Below, in pieces: positions 35,641 through 46,318 of a stretch of DNA of 64,000 nucleotides. Source of the stretch: Sepiola atlantica (taxonomy: Eukaryota > Mollusca > Cephalopoda > Sepiida > Sepiolidae); contig OY744519.1 of NCBI GenBank assembly GCA_963556195.1, forward strand, positions 109,553,032 through 109,617,031, in the 5' to 3' direction. A program made the translations under genes and the position numbers. Under the pieces are notes generated by a model. That model saw nothing but the letters and a program-made list of their open reading frames with translations, was not told the origin of the DNA and made no database searches. Position 1 is the stretch's first letter; the number at the start of each line of letters is the position of its first letter.

Positions 35641-36552
35641 ATCATTAGACACCAATTAAGAACGATTCCCTGAATTTCAAGTTCTTCTTAAGACTCCTTA
35701 AGCTTAAGCCTACAATTTGAAACATTTTCCCGAGAAAAATGGTAATAGATTTTGATAAGAATTGGAACAATGATTCTATACATAAGGTTTAGTATTATTA
35801 TATCTTGATTTGAATCTTATGAAGGAGACATACAAGTAGTGCAAAACTCTTCTGTTCAGGGAATTAATTTTATCCGTCCTGTGGCGTGTGTTTTTCTAGT
35901 TAAAGTTTGTATGAAAAATGCTTTAGGGAAACAAACGTTGATAAACTCACATTTAGTATAATAATTGATTTGGACCAAACGTGTACTATAAAAATGTGAT
36001 TTTCATAAAGCGTAGAATTGCATCTGCGTGAAATTGCACATTTCACAGTAGTCGAATAGGCGAAATGATAAAAAGTACAAATAAAGAAGAGAAAAATATC
36101 AATTCCTAGTGGACATCGTCGACTGGCGAGTCGAGTGTAACAACACATATTTTTGTTCGTTATCGTAGTTTTTATTTGCCCTGCGCGCCATAAAGCAAAA
36201 TAATAAACAAGCTAAAAGATAACACCACTGGCAGCCACGGAAGACTGTTTAATGCGAGAATGAAATGATTTTCGATTTAGGCCGGCCATATTTATTTCAT
36301 AAAATTTCATTTAATAATCCGGATATTATGAGCAAATGTAGCAATAAAGATTAGGGGTAAAAAAATCATTACAATTATTATTTGCTAAAAGAAAAGATGG
36401 AATGGGCGTTATATTGGATTAATGGTTGCAATAAGTCTTACGTTATTTCGTCCCACCCCATCTCTCCTTTTCTCTCTCCAGAACGGCTGACTATGGTTGT
36501 TTGCCTGCTTGACATAAATAGGATTTATTTCTCATCAAGTTGTGTAACGGTT
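35641..36552. other. No gene recognised
   Basis: A diverged piece of repeat G may lie near 35640-35700. Nothing else was found. Confidence 0.35.
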
Positions 36553-36675
36553 GAAATTAGCCTGATTGGTTAGAGCGCTCAGAATGGAGTCAAAGGTGAC
36601 ATTTGTTCCGGGGTTCGAATTGTGCGATTGGCTTGAACAATTATTTCTACATTGATGATCTCGCAAGGATAAAAC

Positions 36676-36680
<5 letters not shown>
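36553..36680 (+). mobile_element. tRNA-derived SINE with truncated hammerhead
   Basis: GATTGGTTAGAGCGCTCA is an A box and GGGGTTCGAATTGTGCG a B box, about 40 bases apart as in tRNA. A decayed HHR starts about 25 bases after the B box and runs directly into (TA)n. This is the same order as at 26.9, 38.9 and 51.6 kb, but the head sequence differs, so it is a separate SINE subfamily. Confidence 0.65.
36646..36680 (+). ncRNA. Truncated hammerhead relic
   Basis: TCTACA (36646-36651) equals the stem I strand of the 26.9 kb ribozyme. The core is TTGATGA, with C3 changed to T. Stem II 36659-36670 has a GCAA loop, and GAAA has become AAAA. After CGTATA the sequence is pure (TA)n, and no second stem I strand exists. 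It appears cut inside stem III. Confidence 0.45.

Positions 36681-36707
<27 letters not shown>
36679..36707. repeat. (AT)n microsatellite
   Basis: TA run between the SINE and the U2-like sequence. Confidence 0.95.
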
Positions 36708-36709
<2 letters not shown>

Positions 36710-36711
36710 AT

Positions 36712-36865
36712 TGGAGGGTGGACCCCCTAGAACTGCACAGGACAGACCCATAGACCGGTGTAAATCAAGCACCGGAGGCCAAGACAATACCAGTCTATGG
36801 GGGTGCAGTATCCATCGGAACAGATACTACACTTTGATCTTAGCCAAAAGGCCAACAATCAACGT
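36712..36865 (-). pseudogene. U2 snRNA-like sequence with internal deletion
   Basis: From 36853 down, the minus strand reads GGCCTTTTGGCTAAGATCAA, then AGTGTAGTATCTGTTC: the U2 5' domain with one inserted base, including the GUAGUA branch-point-binding core. It then jumps to GACTGGTATTG...CCTCC, resembling U2's 3' stem-loop. Stem-loops IIa to III and the Sm site are missing, so it cannot be a standard U2 snRNA. The 3' part has hairpin pairs CCGGTG/CACCGG and ACTGCA/TGCAGT. A retroposed or rearranged pseudogene fits; a divergent functional RNA is less likely. Confidence 0.7.
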
Positions 36866-36929
36866 GTAGTTGCGTTTAATTGTAGCATATTGCAAGACTA
36901 TTTTGGTCATGGAATTTTAAATAATCATT

Positions 36930-37013
36930 ATATATATAATTATATATATATACATATATATAATTATATATATATATAATTAAATATATACATATATATA
37001 TACATATATATAA

Positions 37014-37046
<33 letters not shown>
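36930..37046. repeat. (AT)n with AAT/CAT interruptions
   Basis: TA repeats broken regularly by ATAATT and ACATAT words, giving a palindromic appearance. Confidence 0.9.
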
Positions 37047-37728
37047 GTTTTTAGCTAATCGAAATAAATTGTAACATCAAGGCCTTTTACAATTATTTCG
37101 AAGTTAATTTATTTTTGAAATTTATATTTGTACAAAGAAATTCTATAAAGTTTATAATAATTCCAAGGCATAAGAAGTCCAAGAATTATAGTTTCTGTAC
37201 AGTTGGAAAATACCGGGTCTATCATCAATGGCCGGGTTATAAAGTTTGCAGTACAGAAAGCTCAATTTTCAGGAGATAAAAAAACATGAAAAACTAAGCA
37301 GATATTGAAAGAACTAATTTCTATAGTGCAAGGGAGACAAATCTGCTTATTTTAGAAATATGCAAAATACCCTAATTAATATTTATAGCAACTCGAATGT
37401 GCTAGACAAAGTGTATGAATTCAATCCACAATTATCGAATAAAAACTTATATTCATAAATGTTTGCAGGATATATTAAATGATTTATTTATTCAACTTAT
37501 TTGTATAACAAAATAGTAGGTACAATATTTTTATTACATTGTCTTATAATGTGATCTGCATGCAATTACATTTGTCTCAATTATTATTCCACTATTGTTA
37601 TCTCCTTAAATAGATTTTCCATAAACACCTTTACGGTGTGTTTCTTAAAAACGCAAATATACAGTACTGATCATTTCTAACTAAATGCGTAATCGCTTAC
37701 AAAGAAAAACTCCCCATTAAATTAACTC
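37047..37728. other. No gene recognised
   Basis: AT-rich DNA only. Confidence 0.4.
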
Positions 37729-37729
37729 A

Positions 37730-37895
37730 CAATGGTCTGTTGTCTTGCTCTGGGAGATAGCAGCAGTTACATAGATCCATTGTCGCCATAGGAATTAGGT
37801 CGGTGTACATTCGTCTGTCTTTTGCCTGAGCGAGATAGTAGCAGTTCAACAGATCCGATGTTGCCATGCCAATCGGGTAGAGCTTGCATACACAC
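37730..37895. repeat. 78-bp tandem duplication
   Basis: GAGATAG occurs at 37754 and 37832, each followed by CAGCAGTT or TAGCAGTT and a CAGATCC-like word. As 78 is 26 codons, the minus frame stays open through both copies and shows a repeated peptide with MAT and CYYL-like words. Two copies are too few to argue for a protein. Confidence 0.75.
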
Positions 37896-39010
<1,115 letters not shown>

Positions 39011-40719
39011 TGACAGAATGGAAAATAGTAAGCAAAAACCAATGCTATATATATATATATATAATGATAGTTATTCCGAAAGCATTCCAGATTCTCTTGA
39101 AAAAACAATTTACTTGCATAAAATTATGTCTGCCCAATTCAAAAGTATCCATTTTCATTATATACAAAATATTCTGATCACTTACGAAAAAGACTTCATC
39201 GGTGCAGATTTATATATTACCCACAATCAGGCTGAGAACAAAAGAAAAAAAAGTTTAAAGTGCATCTATTTAATGTATGTGTTCTTTTTTTCATCTTGTT
39301 TTTCACTCGAAACTAAAGAGTATAATCCTTACGAATGGAAAAATGAAATGAAAAGAAAATCTCCGGAACTTTTAAATACGAGTAAATACGAGTAAATACG
39401 AGTAAATAGAATTGAATTAGGACTGCTTTTTAGATGAAAAGAAAGGTATAAGATTTTTTGCAGTTTCAGTTCCCTCGGGTACACGTGACATTCCTTTTAC
39501 TGAAAAAAGTAATCTGGAGTTACTTCCATTGAGCATGATGTTTAAAATTACTTCCATTTTACTGGCGACATTGACTCATCCGTTCATGTTTCTCGCCTTT
39601 ACGTAGCTTTCATAAGTATATATTTAATACCTTTTCAATTATTTACTATTTATCTATAAAATAAAAACAATGAGGGAAAACTACAACGCATTTCTTAAAT
39701 TCCGATTTAAAATGAATCATAAACATTACTGTTCTGACTTTTTCCCCGTAAGCACCATTCAGTGGCATGCAGAGGTCTGGTGATGCCCGGGGCCAATTCT
39801 TTGATTGTTTGTCACAAAAACTCAAGTAAAAGTCCTAGTACTGAGAAATATTATAAAAAATGGAGATAGTGTGAATATGTAAATACAGATGAAACGTGAA
39901 ATAAGCACTTTATTCGATTTAAATATAAATCAACCAAATTTATTAAGTTCTTTTCCCCAAATGATACCTCATATCAGAAAAGACTTGAACAACTTCATTT
40001 TTTTCATCAGCTTTGAGAAATTATTTTTCAATGCTTATGAACAATGTTAGTTAGTCGATTCTGTGACATTGAAGACCTTAGATATGTTTTGATTAATTTC
40101 ACTTTTGAAAAATGACCGTTCACAACTTGCGACTGAAAATGCGATTGTAAGCAGCAATGTGTATGGAACACACATCGCCCCTCCTCCATCTGTACACGAC
40201 TGCCCCCCCCCCCCCCCCCCAATATGTATCCACCCTGGCAATGCCGGATAGTTACAGTTAGCATCGTAGCAAACGTTTTATTCGATTTAGATACAAATTA
40301 TCATAAAACGTTGGCAAGTATTTTCCTAAGTGTTAAGATGTGCTTTTATGATCTTAATAACATTAGAAGTGGAAAAAATATTTTTGGATGATTTCGAGGA
40401 CGATTGAGCAGATTAGAAATGATTAAGAATGGAGTTCATTCATAATAGTTTAACGAGGCATGGGGGGTTCTTGCTAATCATATTTACGGCTATATTTCCC
40501 GCCAGGTTGTAAGAAACAGATGGCGAGATCCCCATTGACTCGTATTAATAAAGATGATGGTGGATTTGGCCAATGATAACAAAGCGAATCTTGACACTAT
40601 CATCATTTGCTGATACGGACGGCGGGAAAGGACGAGCGAGTGCAGAATAAGCAACAACAACAATTGATTAAAGTAAAGTAACGCAGGTCAGCCAATTAAC
40701 AACGTAGAAAATACGAAAA

Positions 40720-40720
<1 letters not shown>
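39011..40720. other. No gene recognised; short (AT)n and a C19 run
   Basis: A short (AT)n lies at 39048-39062, a triple GAGTAAATAC repeat near 39380, and an uninterrupted C run near 40203-40220. Open frames show no domain. Confidence 0.4.

Positions 40721-40722
<2 letters not shown>

Positions 40723-40771
<49 letters not shown>
40723..40771. repeat. (AT)n microsatellite
   Basis: Uninterrupted TA run, bounding repeat F copy 2. Confidence 0.95.
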
Positions 40772-40773
<2 letters not shown>

Positions 40774-40834
40774 GAAATGAAAAAGGAAAAAAACAAGAGA
40801 TATTTCAAAAAAATTTTTTTTATATATATTCATC

Positions 40835-41142
40835 AATGTTTCGTCTTTATTTATAAGACTTCCTCAGGATGATAATTTTAAGAAAAATGTCATGCAGGTA
40901 CATCGAAGTATTGGGTTGACATGATGAGTCGATGAGAAAAAGTAGTAGCCGTGACTGCTGACAGCGCAGGACCAAGGTCCGGGCTGAGAGAAGTCAGTGG
41001 CAGAGAGTGAAATGAATGTGGATGGCTGTGAGTGAAAAAGGGGAGGGGTGGGAGTGTTAGTGAATTTGTCTTAGGGTGGGAGAGAGGGGAGGGGGTGCTG
41101 AGGTTTTTGTCGTGGTGAGGTGTAGCATGGATGTTGAGGGGC

Positions 41143-41145
<3 letters not shown>
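40835..41145 (-). mobile_element. Dispersed repeat F, copy 2
   Basis: Colinear with 12534-12735 and longer at both sides. The minus strand ends with a hammerhead-like motif and about 60 bases of AT-rich DNA before (TA)n. The other side also abuts (AT)n (41146). I see no tRNA-like promoter, and the class is unknown. Confidence 0.65.
40838..40880 (-). ncRNA. Hammerhead-like motif without stem III
   Basis: The minus strand has TCATC, core CTGAGGA, A, GTCTT pairing AAGAC, GAAAC, ATT, and then GATGA complementary to the first strand. Stem I and stem II therefore form. However, the three bases left for stem III cannot pair, and an extra A lies between core and stem II. It is a relic or a divergent relative. 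Confidence 0.3.

Positions 41146-41190
<45 letters not shown>
41146..41190. repeat. (AT)n microsatellite
   Basis: Uninterrupted AT run. Confidence 0.95.
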
Positions 41191-41191
<1 letters not shown>

Positions 41192-41700
41192 TTGAATAAT
41201 ACTCGTCGCAGGACCGGTAAAATTGATTCTCCGAACAGAACCATTTTGCACCAAATAAACATTTAAAATAATCGAGACACAAATGTTTGACAGAGAAAAG
41301 AATTGCTCTACCTCAATATTTTGGTTAGATTATGTAATAAAATTTCAACTGGACCGGTGCGCGTACACGTAGGCGTCAATAATATACATGAGTGGGGTAA
41401 AGTTATAATTAATGATTATGGGATACGTTTTCTAGGCAACACAGTTAGTAACGTTGGCACATTATTAATTTTGTTGTTGTAAACGTTACCATTTTGGGGC
41501 GGCGGATCAAAACGCCCCCACCCCGCCAAATAAAACAAGCGAGATACGATTTCCTATCAAGTAAATTATGTTGTGAAAGATAAATTACGTTTCGTCATTT
41601 ATCTCTTAGTATACAAATGTGTAGCTCAAAATGTTATACATATTGCTAAGACCGGCTCTGGGACGTGTATTCCTCTAGAATAAGAAGGAGTTTAAAACAT
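41191..41700. other. No gene recognised
   Basis: Nothing identified. Confidence 0.4.
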
Positions 41701-41704
41701 GAAA

Positions 41705-41780
41705 TGTAATTTCAGACAAAATGTCATTTATTTTCAGAAACTAACATAGTTTCCAGAAATAAATGACATTTTAAAATTTA
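41705..41780. repeat. Hairpin palindrome
   Basis: AAAATGTCATTTATTTTCAG (41720 on) pairs almost fully with the block ending AATAAATGACATTTT (41776), with a very short loop near AACAT. A related arrangement lies at 42725-42870. Confidence 0.8.
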
Positions 41781-41821
41781 TTGAAGATGATTTGAATAAA
41801 ATAAATATTCACTTATATACA

Positions 41822-41824
<3 letters not shown>

Positions 41825-41888
<64 letters not shown>
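41825..41888. repeat. (AT)n microsatellite
   Basis: Uninterrupted TA run just before a hammerhead. Confidence 0.95.
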
Positions 41889-41890
<2 letters not shown>

Positions 41891-41903
41891 CAATTCCTCG
41901 TTT

Positions 41904-41969
41904 TTGGTCTGAAGAGGTTGACTCTTTATGAAGAGTACAACCAAAACATGTATGCACATATGTAACCAA
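41904..41969 (+). ncRNA. Hammerhead ribozyme, long stems, one core change
   Basis: Stem I TTGGT (41904-41908) pairs ACCAA (41965-41969). The core is CTGAAGA (41909-41915). Stem II pairs GGTTG with CAACC, with an inner ACTCTT/AAGAGT helix (41916-41942). AAAA at 41943-41946 stands in place of GAAA. Stem III runs from C41947 to G41962 with five pairs, and T-A is the U-H site before stem I. All three helices form. The only core defect is G12 changed to A, expected to abolish cleavage. Complementary helices with one later mutation suggest a former active ribozyme. Confidence 0.62.
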
Positions 41970-42091
41970 TAATGTTTGTATAAATAAAAATGTATACTAA
42001 AGAACAGGTCTACTTGTTATTGAGCCCTTTTTATAAACACTTGAGTTTCAACGGATTAACATCTACAGAAACTAATATAATACATGTACCA

Positions 42092-42143
42092 GTACATCCC
42101 TGAAGAGGAATCTAGAAGGTTCTGAAACGATTGTCGGATACTC
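42092..42143 (+). ncRNA. Hammerhead ribozyme, core intact, short stem III
   Basis: Core CTGAAGA (42100-42106), stem II GGAATC pairing GGTTCT with wobbles (42107-42123), GAAA (42124-42127), a one-pair stem III (C42128-G42133, loop GATT), GTC cleavage site (42133-42135), and stem I ATCC/GGAT (42096-42099 with 42136-42139) extended past an internal loop by G-C. All conserved bases are present. Very short stem III is typical of hammerheads that act as dimers. An (AT)n array follows 18 bases later. Confidence 0.58.
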
Positions 42144-42155
42144 AAACTATGTTTA

Positions 42156-42160
<5 letters not shown>

Positions 42161-42199
<39 letters not shown>
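42161..42199. repeat. (AT)n microsatellite
   Basis: TA run shared as tail by the plus-strand ribozyme repeat at 42.1 kb and the minus-strand arm at 42200. Confidence 0.95.
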
Positions 42200-42200
<1 letters not shown>

Positions 42201-42278
42201 CACTAGATGAAGTGAAAGAATAAAATAAGGTGCGAATCAAATTTTATTAGAATTCAATGTTCAAGCAAAGTAATTTAA

Positions 42279-42326
42279 AGTCCTTAACTCATGAGTTTTC
42301 AAAGGAAAGTTTCTCCTCAGAGGACC
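42279..42326 (-). ncRNA. Hammerhead ribozyme, core intact, UUA site
   Basis: In minus-strand order: stem I GGTCCT (42326-42321), core CTGAGGA (42320-42314), stem II region 42313-42301, GAAA (42300-42297), stem III palindrome ACTCATGAGT (42296-42287), T-A as U-H, stem I AGGACT (42284-42279). Stem I is six pairs including one wobble. Core bases are all present. Stem II is weak here (three pairs), while the sister copies retain five. Confidence 0.6.
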
Positions 42327-42441
42327 ATTACCGCAATGACAGTACTGCAGGTAATAAAATTAAACTTTGAAAATATATAAAAATATATATATAAAAATAC
42401 ATAAAAGTATATAAAACCTGCAGTAATGTCATTGCGGTAAT

Positions 42442-42489
42442 GGTCTTCTGAGTAGAAGATTTTCTTTGAAAACTCATGAGTTAAGGACT
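42442..42489 (+). ncRNA. Hammerhead motif, core mutated
   Basis: Sister of the motif at 42279-42326. Stem I GGTCTT/AGGACT keeps pairing through a wobble, stem II GAAGA/TCTTT is intact, and stem III ACTCATGAGT is intact. The core reads CTGAGTA, so G8 is lost and cleavage is not expected. Confidence 0.52.
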
Positions 42490-42662
42490 TTAAAGTTCTT
42501 TGCTTGAACTTTGAATTGTAATAAAATTTGATTCGCACCTTAATTTATTCTTTCACTTTATCTAGTGCTATTAATGCTCTATCCAGTATATTGAGCTTCA
42601 GTTTTATCCGGATATTCACTAATTAAAGATATTAGTTGCCTCTTATATCTTTTGTTGTAGTA

Positions 42663-42667
<5 letters not shown>

Positions 42668-42722
<55 letters not shown>
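42668..42722. repeat. (AT)n microsatellite
   Basis: Uninterrupted TA run. Confidence 0.95.
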
Positions 42723-42724
<2 letters not shown>

Positions 42725-42725
<1 letters not shown>

Positions 42726-42870
42726 AAGAGTTTAAAAGATAAAATGAAATTTCAGATAAAATGGAATGTATAGTTTATTGAATAGTGGATAAGCATGCAA
42801 CATTCTGTTGCCATGTTTACCCACTATTCCATGAACTAAACATTCCATATTCTGCCTTTTTGTGGCAGAT
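42725..42870. repeat. Hairpin palindrome
   Basis: TGGAATGTATAGTTTATTGA (42761 on) pairs with the block ending ATGAACTAAACATTCCAT (42849), and the inner GAATAGTGG/CCACTATTC also pair. The start AGAGTTTAAAAGATAAAATG resembles 41690-41710. Confidence 0.7.
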
Positions 42871-43335
42871 TTTTTTAAAACGAAGAGAGAAACAAGGGAA
42901 TCACTCCTGAGTTGCACTGATTTTTATTGCGTTTATTTTTATCACTTAATCGCATATCTCCGGTGATAGTATATTTTTTTCCACGGCGGAATACCCTCGT
43001 GTTTATTATCGTTCGACTGTCTACCGATATAGCGTTTAACTCGATAAGTTTTTGTTTTGTTTTCGTCTGACTGACTGGTCCATCACATCTGCTTGCAAAG
43101 AATCAGTGACGTCAGAATACACGAGAGGGAAAAAGATAAAGAAGAGCATCTACACAGACAAAAGACACACGTTGTCTATTTGTCTATCCACTTTCCATGA
43201 TCTGCCCACCCAATGCAGTCTTAAAGCTCATACCAATTAGAAATCAATACGTTCCCTGAATATTTTTGTTAGCAACAACAACTACAAAAACATTAGGACA
43301 TTGCGCCAGTATAGTCACGAGTCCCTTGTTTTTCT
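42871..43335. other. No gene recognised
   Basis: Nothing identified. Confidence 0.4.
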
Positions 43336-43339
43336 TGTT

Positions 43340-43600
43340 GTTTGTTTTATACTAATGAGTCACCACCTACCAAGGCGAAAGGCTGCTCAAGGATACCGGT
43401 TAATGAGATTGGATGATGAACAATACCATAAAAAGATTAAGTGGAATGGACAGAATTTGATTACTCGACAAGTATTCGTTGACATTAGATTTAGAGACGG
43501 CCATGTTATCGTCAGCTGGGATGTCATCATGCAGTATTATGCTTCGCAAATGGGAAGTTTTTGAAAAGAAAGTCTGTTCATGGAAGTTCCGTTTTGTTTT
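43340..43600 (+). repeat. Dispersed repeat, copy 2
   Basis: Partner of 30578-30800. ACTAATGAGTCACCAC also occurs at 61360 and in part at 61738, so the family has at least three scattered pieces here. An open frame of 87 codons over it has no motif. Confidence 0.5.
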
Positions 43601-43921
43601 AGGTATACAGAGGAAAAAAGGAAAATTATTTGCAGGGGTTGTAGCTAGACCAGTTTTTTCAGTGAATGTTTGGGCAAGTAATGAATAATGATATACAACT
43701 AAAAATGGAATGTACAGAAAGGAGGGGGTTTGCGAATATGCGCCTTTGCGAGAAGTTATCTGAGAAAGATTGTTTGGGTAACTGCATGCACGCTTGCATC
43801 CATCAGTCGTAGCCCTTTTTGTGATGAAAATAATGGCTTTTGCGCGCGAACTGACTTATGTGAGCTGCTATCACAATGTAGTTAACCCAAGTGGAAAAAA
43901 GTGGAACAGCGTGTGTTTGAA
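43601..43921. other. No gene recognised
   Basis: Nothing identified. Confidence 0.4.
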
Positions 43922-44010
43922 TTTATATAGGACTAGCAGGGCTACCCGGCGTTGGCCGGGGCCATAAAAACAAAATAGAAGTTAAATAGCGTGTGTAACA
44001 TCTTTATATT
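43922..44010 (+). mobile_element. ACTAG element, 5' end fragment
   Basis: GGACTAGCAGGGCTACCCGG, then CGTTGGCCGGGG, matches the starts at 32683 and 54232. Confidence 0.5.
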
Positions 44011-44390
44011 AAAACTTCTATCGCTCTCCCCCCCTTTCCTTCTAGCTGTCTCTTTATCTGCCCCTCTTTCCCCTCTGACCCATTTTACGTCCATCTCCCC
44101 AACACACTCTTTCTCCTCCGCCCAGCCCATTCCTCAATTCTGGTTTAATGTGTTGAAAAAAAAAAAAAATAATGTAATTGATTTATCGGAGCTATCTCTT
44201 TTAAATGTAGAACTGTAATCTTACATTTATTGCTCCTGGACAACGCCGAGTAGAACAAAACACAATTAAATTCTTAATGCCGGCTAATTCCGTTACCAAT
44301 AATTCCAAGTAGGACAAAAGATTCTGTTACCCATCTTGAAAAAGTTTCTTCCCTCACCCCCTATCTTTTAAGTGAGGAGTGAAAGAATTA
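44011..44390. other. No gene recognised
   Basis: C/T-rich in part; otherwise nothing. Confidence 0.4.
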
Positions 44391-44394
44391 AAAC

Positions 44395-44800
44395 TGAATT
44401 TATGACCCCATTCCACTACAGACTGGAGGTCACTTTCTAAGGATTCAGCCATTGCCTCGGGTATGTACGCGACGTTTTACTCACATGACGAGAGTAGAGC
44501 GTAGTGTCGTCAGCAAATATACCCATCTCAGACTCTATGCTATCAGGGAGGTCGTTTATGAAAATCAGAAACTATAAAGGTCCAAAGATCGATCCCTAGG
44601 GCACACCTGCATTTATGTCATGTTGTTTGGATGAACGGTCATCGAGGACAACCTGGTTCTTTCTGTTGGATTGGAAGGATCTAATTTTATTAAATATTCG
44701 TCCAGTGATACCATATGAATTAATTTTTATGAGAAAACCTTTATGCTAGACATTGTCACAGGCTTTGGATATATCAAGCGCTATATTCCGTAAATCGCAA
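44395..44800 (-). pseudogene. LINE reverse transcriptase core, decayed
   Basis: One minus-strand frame, broken by several stops, reads LDISKACDNV, then INAGVP, GSIFGPL, FLIFINDLPDSIESEMG and IFADDTTLYS. LDISKACD is RT motif A with its catalytic aspartate. FADD (near 44502-44513) is the catalytic motif C. The order and spacing are those of a non-LTR retrotransposon RT of the Jockey/CR1 type; the clade is inference. At least four in-frame stops show it is dead. Fingers and thumb regions are missing or unrecognisable. Confidence 0.88.
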
Positions 44801-46204
44801 TCGGAAACATTCGGGCCGATATGGGTCTCCTCCTCTAGAAGCACAAAAACATGTTTATTATTAAGTAACCTAAAATTGTTCATAGGACGTGTATTTTTTT
44901 TAGTTAGTTATATGAAAAGAAAATAAGAAAGACAAGCACACAAACGATGTTACGTGCGTACAAAATGCTTTTCAATTAAACGGTCATTATCTTGAAATGT
45001 CTTCATCCTGTTCAACCTTTACGACTTGAATTATAAGCGCTCATCTCAATTACAAACACATCGACGTGTCTCGCACGCAACAAGTATGCGTGGACGTAAA
45101 TAGGAGGGAATATCTGAAGCGACCCTAACCCGACAGTTGGTATTTATCCCGCCAATACTTTATTGCACTATTAAGTTACGTCTATTCCTTGTAAACAGTG
45201 CGGCTGCCCAGACAACAAAAGGGCACATGTCTTTACATCCGTTTTTGTTTATCTGCCGCAGTTGATATATTAATAGCAAAATGATAGACACTGGGAGGAC
45301 AAGTCAGAAAAGAATAAGAGCTTCCGTCCTAAAACATGACAAACCAATTAGTTGAATGTAATTATGGCGTTTTGTGTAACTGAAAATACTACATTGAAAG
45401 AATATGAGGAAGACATTGCAGAATCTGTATTATTTAAAAAAATAAAAAAGGAAAGGATTTGCCATTTACAAAAGGTGATGTATCACCCAATTAGCCTTCG
45501 TTTCGTATAACATTTAACTATGTGCAAGTATAGTTTCAATTAAACGAAGGTCGAAATGAATGTTACGATAAAAATATAAAAACACACTAGAAAAAAAAAT
45601 ATGACACGTTGGGTCACCGCCTGAGCTCGTGTTAAATTGTTTAGATAAAAAAGTGAGTTTGAAAAGCCAGATAAATATAAAAAATATAAAGACAAAATAA
45701 AACATTAGCCTTTTTCTGGTCGCTATATATCTCTCTGTTTCTCTCTTTTTTCTACTCCAACTACGGGTTAAATAGTATTGTAGAAAATAGGAGAGGACGG
45801 GGTGACTACCAGAGTGTAGCTACTGTCGACTGAGGATGATCGCCAAATGAAAGCATTTATACTAATAGAGATAAGAAGGCTATTAAGTCCCCAACCCCTT
45901 CCTCACTACTCGAGAATCACCGGGTTATGTAAATTTATTACCTCATTGCCGGTTAAAGTTCCTACGCGAAGGAAGTTTTTTTTCCACAGCTTTACTCTGT
46001 GCTATCATCGAAGTATCTAAATTTTCGACAGTATTGCTGTCTGTGGTGATATTATCGTCGACTGTTAATCAACAGAGAGAGAAAGAGAGAGGGGGAGAGA
46101 GGGGGAAGCGAAAGTTATCGAAGAAATCTAGAATAAGAACGGGGGTGGGAGGGGGCTCAAATAACAATAAGAGAGGGTGAAAGTGATAGAAAGGTAGAAA
46201 GAGA
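44801..46204. other. No gene recognised
   Basis: Includes GA-rich simple sequence at about 46071-46105. No domain or RNA gene is seen. Confidence 0.4.
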
Positions 46205-46318
46205 TTCCCAAGTTTGAAAAGATGCATCAGAAGAAGCTCGGAGGTTACATCGGTCGAAACGTTGTCAAAATAAAAACAAGATAAGAATAGTAATTCAAAT
46301 AATCCAAACAATACAAAT
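46205..46318 (+). mobile_element. SINE family 1, 3' end
   Basis: GGAGGTTACATCGGTCGAAA, CGTTGTC and AATAATCCAAACAATACAAA match the end of the SINE at 24100-24412. The 5' half is absent. Confidence 0.7.

Larger units (their letters stand above)
42200..42571. mobile_element. Foldback of two hammerhead repeats
   Basis: The left arm (42200-42372, minus) and right arm (42403-42571, plus) are reverse complements over about 170 bp, with an AT-rich loop of about 30 bp. Shared blocks include CACTAGATGAAGTGAAAGAA, GGTGCGAATCAAATTTTATT and CATTACCGCAATGACA. Each arm is a copy of the repeat at 481-628 and each carries a hammerhead motif. Head-to-head insertion or an inverted duplication fits. A transcript would give near-perfect dsRNA. 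Confidence 0.8.

Noticed and set aside
36712..36865. Functional U2 snRNA gene
   Set aside because: The Sm site and stem-loops IIa to III are missing.
45800..45880. Hammerhead from CTGAGGA...GAAAG
   Set aside because: No stem II and no matching stem I strand.
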